From: Streptomyces sp. 1331.2
GTDB lineage: Bacteria; Actinomycetota; Actinomycetes; Streptomycetales; Streptomycetaceae
Assembly: GCF_900199205.1 (NCBI RefSeq)
Contig: NZ_OBMJ01000001.1
Location: 5,139,001-5,203,000, forward strand
Direction of reading: 5' to 3'
Length of the DNA: 64,000 nt
Part shown: in pieces, positions 1-11,383 of the stretch
Numbering within the stretch: the stretch's first letter is position 1
Layout: the number at the start of each line of letters is the position of its first letter
The notes under the pieces: model-generated
Databases searched by the model: none
Told to the model about the DNA's origin: nothing
Seen by the model: the letters and a program-made list of their open reading frames with translations, nothing else
Position numbers and translations under genes: made by a program

Positions 1-198
1 GTTGCGGGCCTCGTTGCGGAGCTTGCTGCGGGCGTCGCGGCGGGGCTCGCTGCGGGGCGCTGCGGGGCTCGTCTCGGGCCTCGTCGAGGAGCTCGGGAAA
101 CGGATTTCTGGACCACGCCCCGGACCGTGTAAAGTAGTCGATGTCGCCGAGGGAAACCGGAAGGAAACGACCGAAACCCCGGTGACATCGCAGGTCAA
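1..198. other. upstream region of tRNA-Ala, no gene assigned
   Basis: The first 100 bases are a degenerate run of G/C-rich near-repeats of the type gcggggctc. The frames that stay open read as low-complexity Arg/Ala/Pro, so I cannot support a gene; it could be the edge of a gene lying outside the window. Bases 128-134 (gtaaagt) resemble the -10 region of streptomycete tRNA promoters and lie about 65 bases before the tRNA. Confidence 0.3.
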
Positions 199-271
<73 letters not shown>

Positions 272-369
272 CAGCAGTCGAGAGCCGCCTCCCGGAAACG
301 GGGGGCGGCTCTTCGCCGTTTCGCCCGTGCGACCGGCGGCAGGGACGGGAATCCCGCTACCGTCGTGCC

Positions 370-1665
370 ATGGCCGATCTGGAGCGAAGGCGGAACGAGG
401 AACTGGCCCGGATACTCCACCAGCTCGGCTGGAGTCCGGAACGGCTCGCCCGCGAGGTGAGCCTCGCCCTGCCGCCCGGCCTGGCCATCAGCTCCACCGC
501 CCCCTACAAGTGGCGCGACCGCGGCATGGTGCCCCGCAGCCCGCACGACCAGGCGGTCTGCGAAGTGCTCAGCCGCACCCTCGGCATCGCCGTCACCTAC
601 GAACAGCTCTGGGGCCGCATGGGCGGCCACCGCGGAGCCAAGATCCTCTCGCCCCGGCTGCTCACCGATCCGTGGACCGCCGACACCGCCCAGACCGCGC
701 TGCGCGAGGCCGCCACCGACGCCGGGCCCGTCCGCCTCACCGACCTGTTCCGCAACGCCGACCTCGACCAGGCCGCCGCCCGGCTCGCCTCCCCGCCCCC
801 GCCCGTCGCGGGCGGCGAAGGCGCCCTGCGCGTCGAGCCCGGCCTCGTCGGCGAACTCGGCCTCTCCTACCGCAGCAAGCAACGGCTCGAACGCTCCTGT
901 GGCGGCGGCCTCGTCCTCGGCCCCACTCGGGCCGAACTCGCCATGCTGGCCAAGCTGTTGGAACTCGGCGCGTACGACGAGCGGCTCGGCCGGGAGCTGT
1001 ACGGCACGGCCAGCAGCCTCGCCCGGCTGGCCGGCTGGGCCGCGTACGACCTCGGCCACGACGCGGCCGCCCAGCGCGCCTTCGTCGCCGCGCTGCGCGC
1101 CGCCCACGTCAGTGGCGACCCCCGGCTCGGGGTCGCCGTGCTCGGCGCCCTGGTGGTGCTCGCCACCCAGGGTCCGGGCGGGCGCGGCCTGGACGCCGTC
1201 TCCGCCCTCGAAACCGCCCTGGAGGTCCACGGTGCCGCGCTCGGCCCCACCGGGCGGGCCCGCCAGCTCGGCCGGCTCGCGCGCGCCCACGGCCGCCGGG
1301 ACGAGGCCCAGCGGGCCGAGGCCGCCGCCGCCCGGGCCTTCGCCGAACTGGACCGCGTGCCCGGCACCGACGAGGCCCGCGCCTCCCTCGCCGGGATGGT
1401 CGGCGAGGCGCGGCTCGCGCTCGGCCAGCACCGGATGGCGAAGGGGCTGCTCGCCGAAGCCGTGGCCGGGCTCGGGCCGGGGCGGGCACGTTCCAAGGCG
1501 CTGCTGATGGTGCGCCTCGCCGAGACCCACCGGCAGCTCGGCGACCAGCGGGAGGCGGCCCGCACCGCGGCGCTGGCCCGCTCCCTCGCGGCGGGGATGC
1601 AGTCGGAGCGGTTGGCGAAGGCGCTGCGGGACTTCGACGCGGCGGGGCGGGCGGGGGCGCGGTGA
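370..1665 (+). CDS. TPR-type regulator-like protein, unknown function
   Basis: Protein of 431 residues starting at ATG 370, the first start that clears the tRNA. The N-terminal 90 residues hold an HTH-like segment (HQLGWSPERLAREVSLAL followed by a YKW..RG turn), similar to the start of many streptomycete XRE-type proteins. The C-terminal half (about 180-430) is Ala/Leu/Arg-rich with repeated helical A..L.....G.....A patterns, as in degenerate tetratricopeptide repeats. No catalytic motif is visible. This layout (short DNA-binding-like head, long helical TPR body) is common among actinobacterial transcriptional regulators of unknown target. The upstream Shine-Dalgarno is weak, so the exact start is uncertain. 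It is not coupled to leuS, which has its own promoter and leader. Confidence 0.7.
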   Translation: MADLERRRNEELARILHQLGWSPERLAREVSLALPPGLAISSTAPYKWRDRGMVPRSPHDQAVCEVLSRTLGIAVTYEQLWGRMGGHRGAKILSPRLLTDPWTADTAQTALREAATDAGPVRLTDLFRNADLDQAAARLASPPPPVAGGEGALRVEPGLVGELGLSYRSKQRLERSCGGGLVLGPTRAELAMLAKLLELGAYDERLGRELYGTASSLARLAGWAAYDLGHDAAAQRAFVAALRAAHVSGDPRLGVAVLGALVVLATQGPGGRGLDAVSALETALEVHGAALGPTGRARQLGRLARAHGRRDEAQRAEAAAARAFAELDRVPGTDEARASLAGMVGEARLALGQHRMAKGLLAEAVAGLGPGRARSKALLMVRLAETHRQLGDQREAARTAALARSLAAGMQSERLAKALRDFDAAGRAGAR

Positions 1666-1819
1666 GGGTGGCGCGCTGCGGTGGCGGTGCTGCGGAGTGC
1701 TGGGGCTGTGGTGCGGCGTGGCGGTGCGGTGAAGGTGCGGTGGCGGGCTGAGGCGCTGACGCCGCTGTTCGTACGGGCGCCCGGGCGGTATACCCCGCAG
1801 CGCGCCGAGTCGCTTGCGG

Positions 1820-1825
1820 TACCCT
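1820..1825 (+). promoter_or_regulatory. -10 element of leuS leader transcript
   Basis: TACCCT lies 6 bases before the ATG of the leader peptide at 1832. A transcript starting 7 bases after the -10 would begin at that ATG, so the leader peptide mRNA is probably leaderless. No convincing -35 is seen. Confidence 0.5.
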
Positions 1826-1831
1826 GAGCCC

Positions 1832-1870
1832 ATGCGAACCGTGCGCCTGCTCCTTAGCCGGCCGCGCTGA
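1832..1870 (+). CDS. leuS leader peptide (12 aa, three consecutive Leu codons)
   Basis: ATG 1832 to TGA 1870 encodes MRTVRLLLSRPR. The three adjacent leucine codons (CTG CTC CTT) include CTT, a rare codon at this GC content, as expected for a sensor of charged tRNA-Leu. It is followed 46 bases later by an intrinsic terminator at 1916-1944 and then by leuS at 2031. The arrangement fits ribosome-mediated transcription attenuation: when Leu-tRNA is scarce the ribosome stalls and leuS, the enzyme that charges tRNA-Leu, is read through. The function is inferred from layout; the leader was too short for automatic ORF calling. Confidence 0.8.
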   Translation: MRTVRLLLSRPR

Positions 1871-1915
1871 CCAGGACCGGCTGAGCCCTCGGGCGGTGCC
1901 GGAGTCGGCGTGGCG

Positions 1916-1944
1916 TCCCCTCCTGCGAGGGGATTTTTTGTTTT
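1916..1944 (+). terminator. attenuator terminator of leuS
   Basis: TCCCCTC (1916-1922), a 4-base loop and GAGGGGA (1927-1933) form a perfect 7-bp stem followed directly by six T, a G and four T. A U-tract this clean is uncommon in streptomycetes, and its place between a Leu-rich leader peptide and leuS marks it as the attenuator. Confidence 0.85.
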
Positions 1945-2030
1945 CCGCCCCCGACCCCGTCCCGGGCCGGGGCCCACGGCTCGGCCGCCTGCGCGGTTCG
2001 CCAACTGACACCGATGGAGCTTGAAGGACC

Positions 2031-4925
<2,895 letters not shown>

Positions 4926-5009
4926 TCGGGGTTCGGGCTCGGAGTGGTTCGGGCTGGGGCTGGGATCCGGGTCCGGGTTGATCCGGGTCTCGGTTCGGGC
5001 TCGGTGATC

Positions 5010-5037
5010 GGGCGGGCGTCCTTCGGGGCGCCCGCCC
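5010..5037 (+). terminator. hairpin terminator after leuS
   Basis: GGGCGGGCG..CC, a ttcg loop and GG.CGCCCGCCC form a near-perfect G/C stem with a UUCG-type tetraloop, about 85 bases after the leuS stop. The rest of 4926-5224 is G/C-rich (gggttcgg-like runs) and holds no gene that I can support. Confidence 0.7.
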
Positions 5038-5224
5038 GGTGCTTTTCGGGGGGATTTTCGGGCGGCGGGGCCCTCCGGGAGATCCCGGATCTGTCCCTGA
5101 TCTCCGGCCGTCGGGCCCGCGCGGGCCGTCCTCGGGCGGGTTCGGCGGATACCGTGGAACCCTCGGCGATGCGGCCCGCGTTGGGCCCGGTGGGGGCCGA
5201 AACGGTTGCGGAAGGTGGCGCGCG

Positions 5225-6001
5225 ATGGACGTGTTCGGCGTGATGATCGGCCTGGTCCTGCTCTTCGGACTCGCGGTGGTCGTCCTGGCCGTGGTCGGCA
5301 CGGTCAAAGCGGCCAAGGCCGTGGGCGCGAAGATCGAGAAGCACGAGGCAAATGCCCGGCGCGCCGTGGAGACCGCCACCCTCAAGGCGAAGACGTACAC
5401 CAAGGTCGGCCCGCCCGCGCAGATCGCCACCGTCCGGCTGAGCCTGCGGACCTCGCTCGACGGCACTCGCCAGGTGCTGGAGGGCGGCCTCGACCAGGAC
5501 GGCCAACTCGGCGAGTCCCTTGCCCTGTTGACCCGCCTCGACGCCCACGCGGCGGAGCTCGACGGCGAACTGCGGATGCTCGAACGCGAGCCGGACACGG
5601 CACGGATCGCCGCCAAGCTGCCGGAACTGCGCGAGCGGGCGGAGCGGATCACGCACTCGGCGGAGACCATGCGCTGGGCGGCGCAGGACCGGATGCACCG
5701 GTTCGCGGACGACGAGCTGAGCCGGCTCAGCCAGGAGTGCGAGAGCGAGGCGGGGGCGCTGCGGCACTGGGACGGTGCTGGTGGTTCCGGTGCTGGTGGT
5801 TCCGGTGCGGGCGCGGGTTCGGGTTCGGGTTCGGGGGCCGGTGCGAGCGCCGGTTCGGGCTCCGCGGGTGGTGCGGCGCGGGCCGGGCTGACGGACGGGA
5901 AGGGCCGTCCGAGCGCGGAGGAGCTGCTGGGGCTCGCCGACCCGCTGGCCAAGCTGGCGCAGCGGCTGCGGAAGCCGTCGGCCGGGCCCTCGGCGGGCTG
6001 A
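5225..6001 (+). CDS. membrane-anchored coiled-coil protein, unknown function
   Basis: Protein of 258 residues. ATG 5225 is preceded by GGAAGG. Residues 4-27 are a single hydrophobic segment (VMIGLVLLFGLAVVVLAVVG), followed by a long charged helical region (about 35-180) rich in Glu, Arg and Leu heptads, so the bulk is probably cytoplasmic coiled coil. Residues about 183-220 are a low-complexity Gly/Ser/Ala linker encoded by near-identical ggtgctggtggttcc units, likely length-variable between strains. The C-terminal end is again helical. I recognise no enzymatic motif. It stands alone between leuS and the DegV gene on the same strand. Confidence 0.75.
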   Translation: MDVFGVMIGLVLLFGLAVVVLAVVGTVKAAKAVGAKIEKHEANARRAVETATLKAKTYTKVGPPAQIATVRLSLRTSLDGTRQVLEGGLDQDGQLGESLALLTRLDAHAAELDGELRMLEREPDTARIAAKLPELRERAERITHSAETMRWAAQDRMHRFADDELSRLSQECESEAGALRHWDGAGGSGAGGSGAGAGSGSGSGAGASAGSGSAGGAARAGLTDGKGRPSAEELLGLADPLAKLAQRLRKPSAGPSAG

Positions 6002-6107
6002 GCCGTCAGGGCTCCCCGACAGCCCCGAGACAGCGGCGGGCCGGCCTCCGGGGCGGCCCGCCGTCGGGCGCTGTCCTCCCGGACGAACGGGGAGTAACCT
6101 CCGCCTC

Positions 6108-6953
6108 ATGCCCTCCGACCTCGCACTTGTCACCGATTCCACGGCCTATCTGCCGCAGGAGGCCCTCGACCGGTACGGGATCACGGTGGTCCCGCTGAGC
6201 GTCGCGGTCGGTGACTCGGTCCTGAGCGAGGGCGTCGAGATCTCCCCGAAGGACGTCGCCGAGGCACTGCGCGGCAAGCAGCGGGTGACCACCTCCCGGC
6301 CGAACCCGGAGACCTTCGCCGCCACCTACCGGGCGGCCGCCGAGGCCGGTGCGACGGGGATCGTCTCGGTGCACATCTCGGGCGAGCTGTCCGGCACCGT
6401 CGAGGCCGCCCGGCTGGCGGCCGTCGAGGCCCCCGTACCGGTGCGTGTGGTGGACAGCCGGCTGGTCGGGATGGCACTCGGCTACGGGGTGCTCGCGGCC
6501 GCCGAGGCGATCGCCGCCGGGCAAGGCCTGGCCGAGGCGGCCGAGGCGGCCGGCCGGCGGGCGGCCGGGACCAGCGGGTTCTTCTACGTCGACACCCTGG
6601 AGCACCTGCGCCGTGGCGGGCGGATCGGGGCCGCGCGGGCGCTGCTCGGATCGGCGCTGGCGGTCAAGCCGCTGCTGCACCTGGACGGGGGGCGGATCGA
6701 GCCGCTGGAGAAGGTGCGGACGGCGTCGCGGGCGATCGCCCGGCTGGAGGAGATCGCGGTCGAGCGCTCGGGGGAGCGGGAGGTCGACATCACCGTGCAC
6801 CACCTGGCGGCCGAGGACCGGGCCGAGCCGCTCGCGGAACGGCTGCGGGCGCGGGTGCCGGGGCTGCGGGAGCTGTACGTCGGTGAGGTGGGCGCGGTGA
6901 TCGGTGCGCACGTCGGGCCGGGGCTGCTGGCGGTGGTGGTCGCGCCGCGCTGA
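6108..6953 (+). CDS. DegV family fatty-acid-binding protein
   Basis: Protein of 281 residues. The N-terminal LVTDSTAYLP with the TDST motif (residues 9-12) and the HISGELSGT loop near 90 are the signature ligand-binding elements of DegV/FakB proteins, which hold a free fatty acid between two domains. In Firmicutes, FakB hands the fatty acid to a kinase (FakA); I see no FakA-like kinase in this window, so the partner is unknown. The start at ATG 6108 matches the usual family N-terminus. Length is normal for the family. Confidence 0.9.
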   Translation: MPSDLALVTDSTAYLPQEALDRYGITVVPLSVAVGDSVLSEGVEISPKDVAEALRGKQRVTTSRPNPETFAATYRAAAEAGATGIVSVHISGELSGTVEAARLAAVEAPVPVRVVDSRLVGMALGYGVLAAAEAIAAGQGLAEAAEAAGRRAAGTSGFFYVDTLEHLRRGGRIGAARALLGSALAVKPLLHLDGGRIEPLEKVRTASRAIARLEEIAVERSGEREVDITVHHLAAEDRAEPLAERLRARVPGLRELYVGEVGAVIGAHVGPGLLAVVVAPR

Positions 6954-6971
6954 GCGGGCGGGTGGGTGGTT

Positions 6972-7032
6972 CGGGGGCCGGGGGGCCGGGGCCGGGGTGC
7001 CGGGGGCCGGGGGCCGGGGGACTTGGGGGCCG
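6972..7032 (+). repeat. G-rich low-complexity tract after degV
   Basis: Repeats of gggggcc/ccggggg give more than five runs of four or more G within about 60 bases, enough for an intramolecular G-quadruplex on the + strand. It sits between the degV stop and the comEA promoter region. Confidence 0.6.
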
Positions 7033-7087
7033 AGGGGATCGTCCGTCAACTTGAGAAGCCCTTGCTCGCTCGCGTGAGTGACGTTTT

Positions 7088-7114
7088 TTGTCCACAACCC
7101 CCGGGTTATCCACA
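7088..7114 (+). promoter_or_regulatory. two DnaA-box-like sites upstream of comEA
   Basis: TTGTCCACA (7088-7096) and TTATCCACA (7106-7114) lie in the same orientation, 18 bases start to start. The first equals the streptomycete DnaA-box consensus and the second the classical E. coli box. They are 52 bases upstream of the comEA start. Confidence 0.6.
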
Positions 7115-7165
7115 GGGTTCCGGTAATCTCCGCGCGTTCGCCGGAGGACTCCTACCGTCCTCGGC

Positions 7166-8161
7166 ATGACGACCATGGGCCTGGGCGCGGCGAAGCGCCA
7201 AGCGATCAACGAGACGGTGCGGCTGCGGATGGCGGCGCTGCTGCCGACGGGTGACGAGTCGGTGGGCGGCGTGGCGACCTCCGCTGCTTCGGGTGCGGCT
7301 CCGGATGTGTCTTCGGGTGCGGCTCCGGGTGCGACTCCGACGGTGGCAGGGCCGGGGACGACCGGTCCGCCGCCGGATGCGGCGCCGGTGCCGCAGCCGC
7401 CGGGCACCAACGATCCGGACGGCCACGGTGCCGTCGAGGATCCGCCGGGTGCCAGGGCCCGCCCACGGTTCGGCTCGCTCGCTTCCTTCGCCTCAGCGGT
7501 GGCGCTCGACCGGCGTGCGGTGGCCGGGCTGGCCATCCTGCTGCTGTTCGCGGTCGGCTACGCCGTGCAGCACTTCTGGCTGGCCAGACCGGAGACGGTG
7601 GCCGTGCCCGCGCTGACGGCCGGCCCGGCACCGCCGGGGGCGAGCGCTTCGCCCGTCGAAGCCGCGTCAGGGACCAGCCCGCCCGAGGCCGCTGCCGCCG
7701 CTGTCGCCGGCAGTGGGACGGTCGTCGTGGTCGACATCGGCGGACGGGTGCACGTCCCCGGGCTGCACACGCTGCCCGGTGGTTCGCGGGTGGCCGACGC
7801 CCTGCTGGCGGCCGGTGGTCCGCTGCCGGAGACGGACACCAGGAGCCTCAACCTCGCCCGCGTCCTGACGGACGGTGAGCAGCTCCTGGTCGGCGAACAG
7901 GCCCCGGTGTCGGCTGCGGCTCCGGCCCTCGGAACCGGCAGCGGACCGGCAGGCCCCGCCACACCCCGGCCACCCGTCAGCCTCAACCGCGCCACCCTCG
8001 AACAGCTCGACACCCTCCCCGGCGTCGGCCCGACCCTCGCCCAGCGCATCCTCGCCTACCGCAGCTCGCACGGCTCCTTCCGCTCCCTCGACCAGCTCCG
8101 CCAGGTCAGCGGCATCGGCACCCGCACGTACGCGGAACTCCGACCGTTGCTCACCCTCTGA
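7166..8161 (+). CDS. comEA: ComEA-type DNA-binding protein
   Basis: Protein of 331 residues. A long Ala/Pro/Gly-rich cytoplasmic head is followed by one transmembrane segment near residue 115 (VAGLAILLLFAVGYAVQHF), a Pro/Ala-rich spacer, an SLBB-like domain (about 187-245, VVVDIGGRVHVPGLHTLPGG) and a C-terminal pair of helix-hairpin-helix motifs (LPGVGPTLAQRIL and VSGIGTRTY). This is the ComEA layout: a membrane-anchored double-stranded-DNA binder outside the membrane. It lies directly upstream of comEC. Natural transformation is not established in streptomycetes, so the physiological role is open. Confidence 0.93.
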   Translation: MTTMGLGAAKRQAINETVRLRMAALLPTGDESVGGVATSAASGAAPDVSSGAAPGATPTVAGPGTTGPPPDAAPVPQPPGTNDPDGHGAVEDPPGARARPRFGSLASFASAVALDRRAVAGLAILLLFAVGYAVQHFWLARPETVAVPALTAGPAPPGASASPVEAASGTSPPEAAAAAVAGSGTVVVVDIGGRVHVPGLHTLPGGSRVADALLAAGGPLPETDTRSLNLARVLTDGEQLLVGEQAPVSAAAPALGTGSGPAGPATPRPPVSLNRATLEQLDTLPGVGPTLAQRILAYRSSHGSFRSLDQLRQVSGIGTRTYAELRPLLTL

Positions 8162-8196
8162 CGCCTCCTCCGCCGTTCTCGCCCCTCCGAAGGGAG

Positions 8197-10887
8197 GTGC
8201 CGCCGTTGTCCGCCACGCCCGCTGTGCCCGCAGCTTCCGCCGTTTCGGTCGTTCCCGTCGTTTCCGTCATCACCACGCCCGATCCGCCCACCCGTTCCCC
8301 GGGCGCCGACTTCCGGCTACTGCTGCCCGCCGTCTCGGCCTGGGTGGTCACGGCGGCGCTCCTGCCCCTGGAACCCGGGTACGAGGTCCCCGTACTCGCG
8401 GCGGCGGCCGCCGCCGTACTCGCGGCCGTCCGGCTGCTCAGCCGACGCGGAGCCCTGCGCCGGCGTGGCGCTGCCGTGACGCTGGCCGCCGTCCTGCTCA
8501 CCGCAGCGGCAGCCGCGATCGCGACCCCACTGCACACCGCCGACCTGCACCGGGGCCCGCTGGCGGAACTCGCCCACGCGGCCGAGCGCACCGAGCCGCG
8601 GTCACCGACCGCACCCGCCCCGGCGGTGGAGGCCGAGCTCACCGTCGTGGGGGACCCGAAGGTCCACACCGCCCGGGGCGGCGTCACCGGCGGGCAGACG
8701 CTCCTCACGGTGGACGCGGTGGCCGACCGGGTCGTCCTGCTCCCGGAAGGGCGGACCACCCGCACGCACACACCCGTGACCGTCATGGTCCGAGGCGCGG
8801 AGAGCGAACCCTGGCAGCGGCTGCTCCCGTCCGAACGGCTGGCGGTGGAGGCCGAGGTACAGCCGGCGGGGGAGGGGCACGACACCGAGTCCGCGGCGCT
8901 GCTGCTCGTCCACGGGCCGCCCCGGCAGCTGGCACCGCCCAGCCTGCCGCAGCGGATCGCCGGCCGTCTGCGCGAAGGGCTGCGCACGGCCACCGACGGG
9001 CTCCCGCCGGACGCGCGCGGGCTGCTCCCGGGACTGGTCGTCGGCGACACCTCACGTCTGCCGGACGACCTCGAAGACGCCTTCCGGGCCACCGACCTCG
9101 TCCACCTGGTCGCGGTCAGCGGGGCCAACCTGGCGATCGTCCTCGGTGCGCTGCTGGGCGCGCCCGGGCAGGCCGGCACCCCGGAACGGCGCGGGCTGGC
9201 CGCGGTACTGGGGCTGCGGCTGCGCACCGGCGCCCTGCTCGGCACCGGCCTCACGCTGGCCTTCGTCACCGTCTGCCGGCCCGAGCCCAGCGTGCTCCGG
9301 GCAGCCGGGACGGGCCTGATCGGCATGCTGGCCCTGGCCACCGGCCGCCCCCGCCAGGCCGTGCCCGCGCTCGCCGGGGCGGTCCTGGTACTGGTCCTGC
9401 TGGACCCGTTCCTGGCGCACTCGTTCGGCTTCCTGCTCTCGGTGCTCGCCACGGCCGGGCTGCTCATCCTCGGGCCGCACTGGGCCGAGGCCCTGCGGGC
9501 GCGGCGCTGGCCGCACCACCTGGCCGGCGCCCTCGCGGCGACGGCGGCCGCGCAGGCACTGTGCGCGCCGGTCACGGTGGTGCTCTCCGGGCACATCAGC
9601 CTGGTTGGCATCCCCTGCAACCTGCTGGCCGAGCTGGCGGTGGCGCCGGCGACGCTGCTCGGCTTCGGGGTGCTCGTCCTGCAACCGCTGTTCCCGGCCG
9701 CGGCCTGTCTGCTCGCGGAACCGGCCGGGGTGCCGGCCGGCTGGCTCGCCCTGGTCGCGCGGCGCGGTGCCGAGCTGCCCGGCGGCCAACTGGCTTGGCC
9801 GGGAGGCTGGTTCGGGACGGTGACGGTTGCAGTGGTCGTCCTGTCGGCCTGCTGGGCGGCGCCGTTGCTGCTGCCCCGGCCCGTGGAGCCCGGCCGACCG
9901 GCGCCCGCCCGGCGGCGCTGGGTGAGAGCGTTGCTGACGGGAGCATTGCTGACGGCGCTGCTGGCCGTCCTGCTGCGCCCGCCGCAACTCGCCCGGATCG
10001 CCACCGGATGGCCGCCGCCGGGGTGGCGCCTGGCGATGTGCGACGTCGGTCAGGGGGACATGTTGGCCCTCGCGACGGGGGAGCCGGACAGCGCGGTGGT
10101 GATCGACACCGGGCCGGATCCGAACGCTGCCGACCGGTGCCTGCGCGACCTGGGCATCACGGCGGTGCCCCTCCTGGTGCTGACGCACTTCCACGCCGAC
10201 CACGTCGAGGGCCTGCCGGGGGTGTTGCGGGGCCGCCGGGTCGGCGCGGTCGAGGGTACGACGCTGGACGACCCGCCGGGCGAGGCGGCCCGGGTGGCGC
10301 GCTGGGCCGCCGAGGCGGCGGTCCCCCTACTGCGGGCTGGTCGCGGTGAACGGCGTTCGGTCGGAGCGGAGTTGGCGTGGGAGGTGGTGTGGCCTGCGCC
10401 GGGGGCGTCCGTCGAGGCGCCCGGCGCGAACAACGCGAGCGTTGCTCTGCTGGTCTCACTGACGGGAGGACTGAGGATGGCACTGCTGGGAGATCTGGAA
10501 CCGCCGGCGCAGTCGGCCTTGTCGGGCCGCCTGGGGCGGGTCGACGTACTGAAGGTGGCTCATCACGGCTCGGCACACCAGGACTGGGACCTGACGGGTG
10601 CTCTGCGGCCCCGGCTGGCGCTGATCTCGTGCGGCGAGGGGAACCCGTACGGGCACCCGGCCCCGAAGACGGTGGACCGCCTGCGCGGCCTCGGCGCGGC
10701 CGTCCTGCGGACCGACCGGGTGGGCGACATCGCGGTGACGGGGGATTCCCCGGCGACCCTCGGCGTGTCCGTCCACCCGCAGCCCGGGCACGCGGCCCAC
10801 GGGCCGCGTGCCCGGGACACCAACCGCTCGGCGGCTCCCGCCCGCCCCGGCGAGGGTCCCGCATCACCGCGGGGCCCGCCCGCGTGA
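8197..10887 (+). CDS. comEC: ComEC/Rec2 family DNA-uptake channel
   Basis: Polytopic membrane protein of about 896 residues. The N-terminal hydrophobic pair and OB-like domain are followed by the Competence transmembrane domain (about 290-570, including LVHLVAVSGANLAIV) and a C-terminal metallo-beta-lactamase domain with THFHADHVEG near 663 and AHHGS near 787. It is predicted to carry single-stranded DNA across the membrane after ComEA binds the duplex. The GTG at 8197 overlaps the ribosome site AGGGAGG (8191-8197). The TTG at 8206 has correct spacing (8 bases) and is probably the true start. Gap to comEA is 35 bases, so the two are likely co-transcribed. Confidence 0.92.
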   Translation: MPPLSATPAVPAASAVSVVPVVSVITTPDPPTRSPGADFRLLLPAVSAWVVTAALLPLEPGYEVPVLAAAAAAVLAAVRLLSRRGALRRRGAAVTLAAVLLTAAAAAIATPLHTADLHRGPLAELAHAAERTEPRSPTAPAPAVEAELTVVGDPKVHTARGGVTGGQTLLTVDAVADRVVLLPEGRTTRTHTPVTVMVRGAESEPWQRLLPSERLAVEAEVQPAGEGHDTESAALLLVHGPPRQLAPPSLPQRIAGRLREGLRTATDGLPPDARGLLPGLVVGDTSRLPDDLEDAFRATDLVHLVAVSGANLAIVLGALLGAPGQAGTPERRGLAAVLGLRLRTGALLGTGLTLAFVTVCRPEPSVLRAAGTGLIGMLALATGRPRQAVPALAGAVLVLVLLDPFLAHSFGFLLSVLATAGLLILGPHWAEALRARRWPHHLAGALAATAAAQALCAPVTVVLSGHISLVGIPCNLLAELAVAPATLLGFGVLVLQPLFPAAACLLAEPAGVPAGWLALVARRGAELPGGQLAWPGGWFGTVTVAVVVLSACWAAPLLLPRPVEPGRPAPARRRWVRALLTGALLTALLAVLLRPPQLARIATGWPPPGWRLAMCDVGQGDMLALATGEPDSAVVIDTGPDPNAADRCLRDLGITAVPLLVLTHFHADHVEGLPGVLRGRRVGAVEGTTLDDPPGEAARVARWAAEAAVPLLRAGRGERRSVGAELAWEVVWPAPGASVEAPGANNASVALLVSLTGGLRMALLGDLEPPAQSALSGRLGRVDVLKVAHHGSAHQDWDLTGALRPRLALISCGEGNPYGHPAPKTVDRLRGLGAAVLRTDRVGDIAVTGDSPATLGVSVHPQPGHAAHGPRARDTNRSAAPARPGEGPASPRGPPA

Positions 10888-11383
10888 TGCCTGCTCTCCT
10901 CCTCCCGACCACCAAGTGGGGAAGGGTAAGGGGTAGGGGTGGTGGGAGGTGGAAGGGAGGAGCGGGAGCGGGCCCGGGAGAAACGTTTTTGCGGCGCTCT
11001 CCGGGGCGAGCCCGGAGCGCGCCGCCGGGTTCGGGGAGTGCTGGCCTGCCCGGGCCGCGCCCGGGCAGGCCAGCAGATGAGCGTGGTCGGGCATGGGTGG
11101 GGCGTTCGTGGAGCATGGTCGGGCGGTGGCAGACCACCGCCGGGCACGGGTTGCCGTGGCAGGTCGCTGGCTCCCGGGGAGACGGGTGGGTGCCAGGGGG
11201 CAGCGGTTCGACGGGGAGAACCGGCATGGGTGGGGCAGCGCAGGGCGGGGCGGGGCGGGAACCGGGAGCTTGGTTGCGGTGTGCTCTGGGCGGGCCCGGA
11301 GCACACCGCCCAGAAACGTCGCCGCGCAGAGTGCCCCCGGTTTGATGCCTGGGTGGTTCGGGGCGGGTGGGCCCGCGTGGCCG
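10888..11383. other. gene-free structured region between convergent genes
   Basis: No frame here has coding character that I trust. The region holds three strong inverted repeats: 10991-11028 (GCGGCGC...GCGCCGC outside, CTCCGGG...CCCGGAG inside), 11040-11074 (perfect 16-bp stem) and 11278-11307 (GGTGTGCTC...GAGCACACC). A short sequence gcatgggtggggc occurs twice, near 11092 and 11224. Confidence 0.5.
11040..11074. terminator. bidirectional hairpin terminator
   Basis: GCTGGCCTGCCCGGGC pairs perfectly with GCCCGGGCAGGCCAGC around a 3-base loop. It lies between comEC (+) and the 11384-11677 gene (-), which converge, so it can end transcripts from both sides. Confidence 0.7.
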
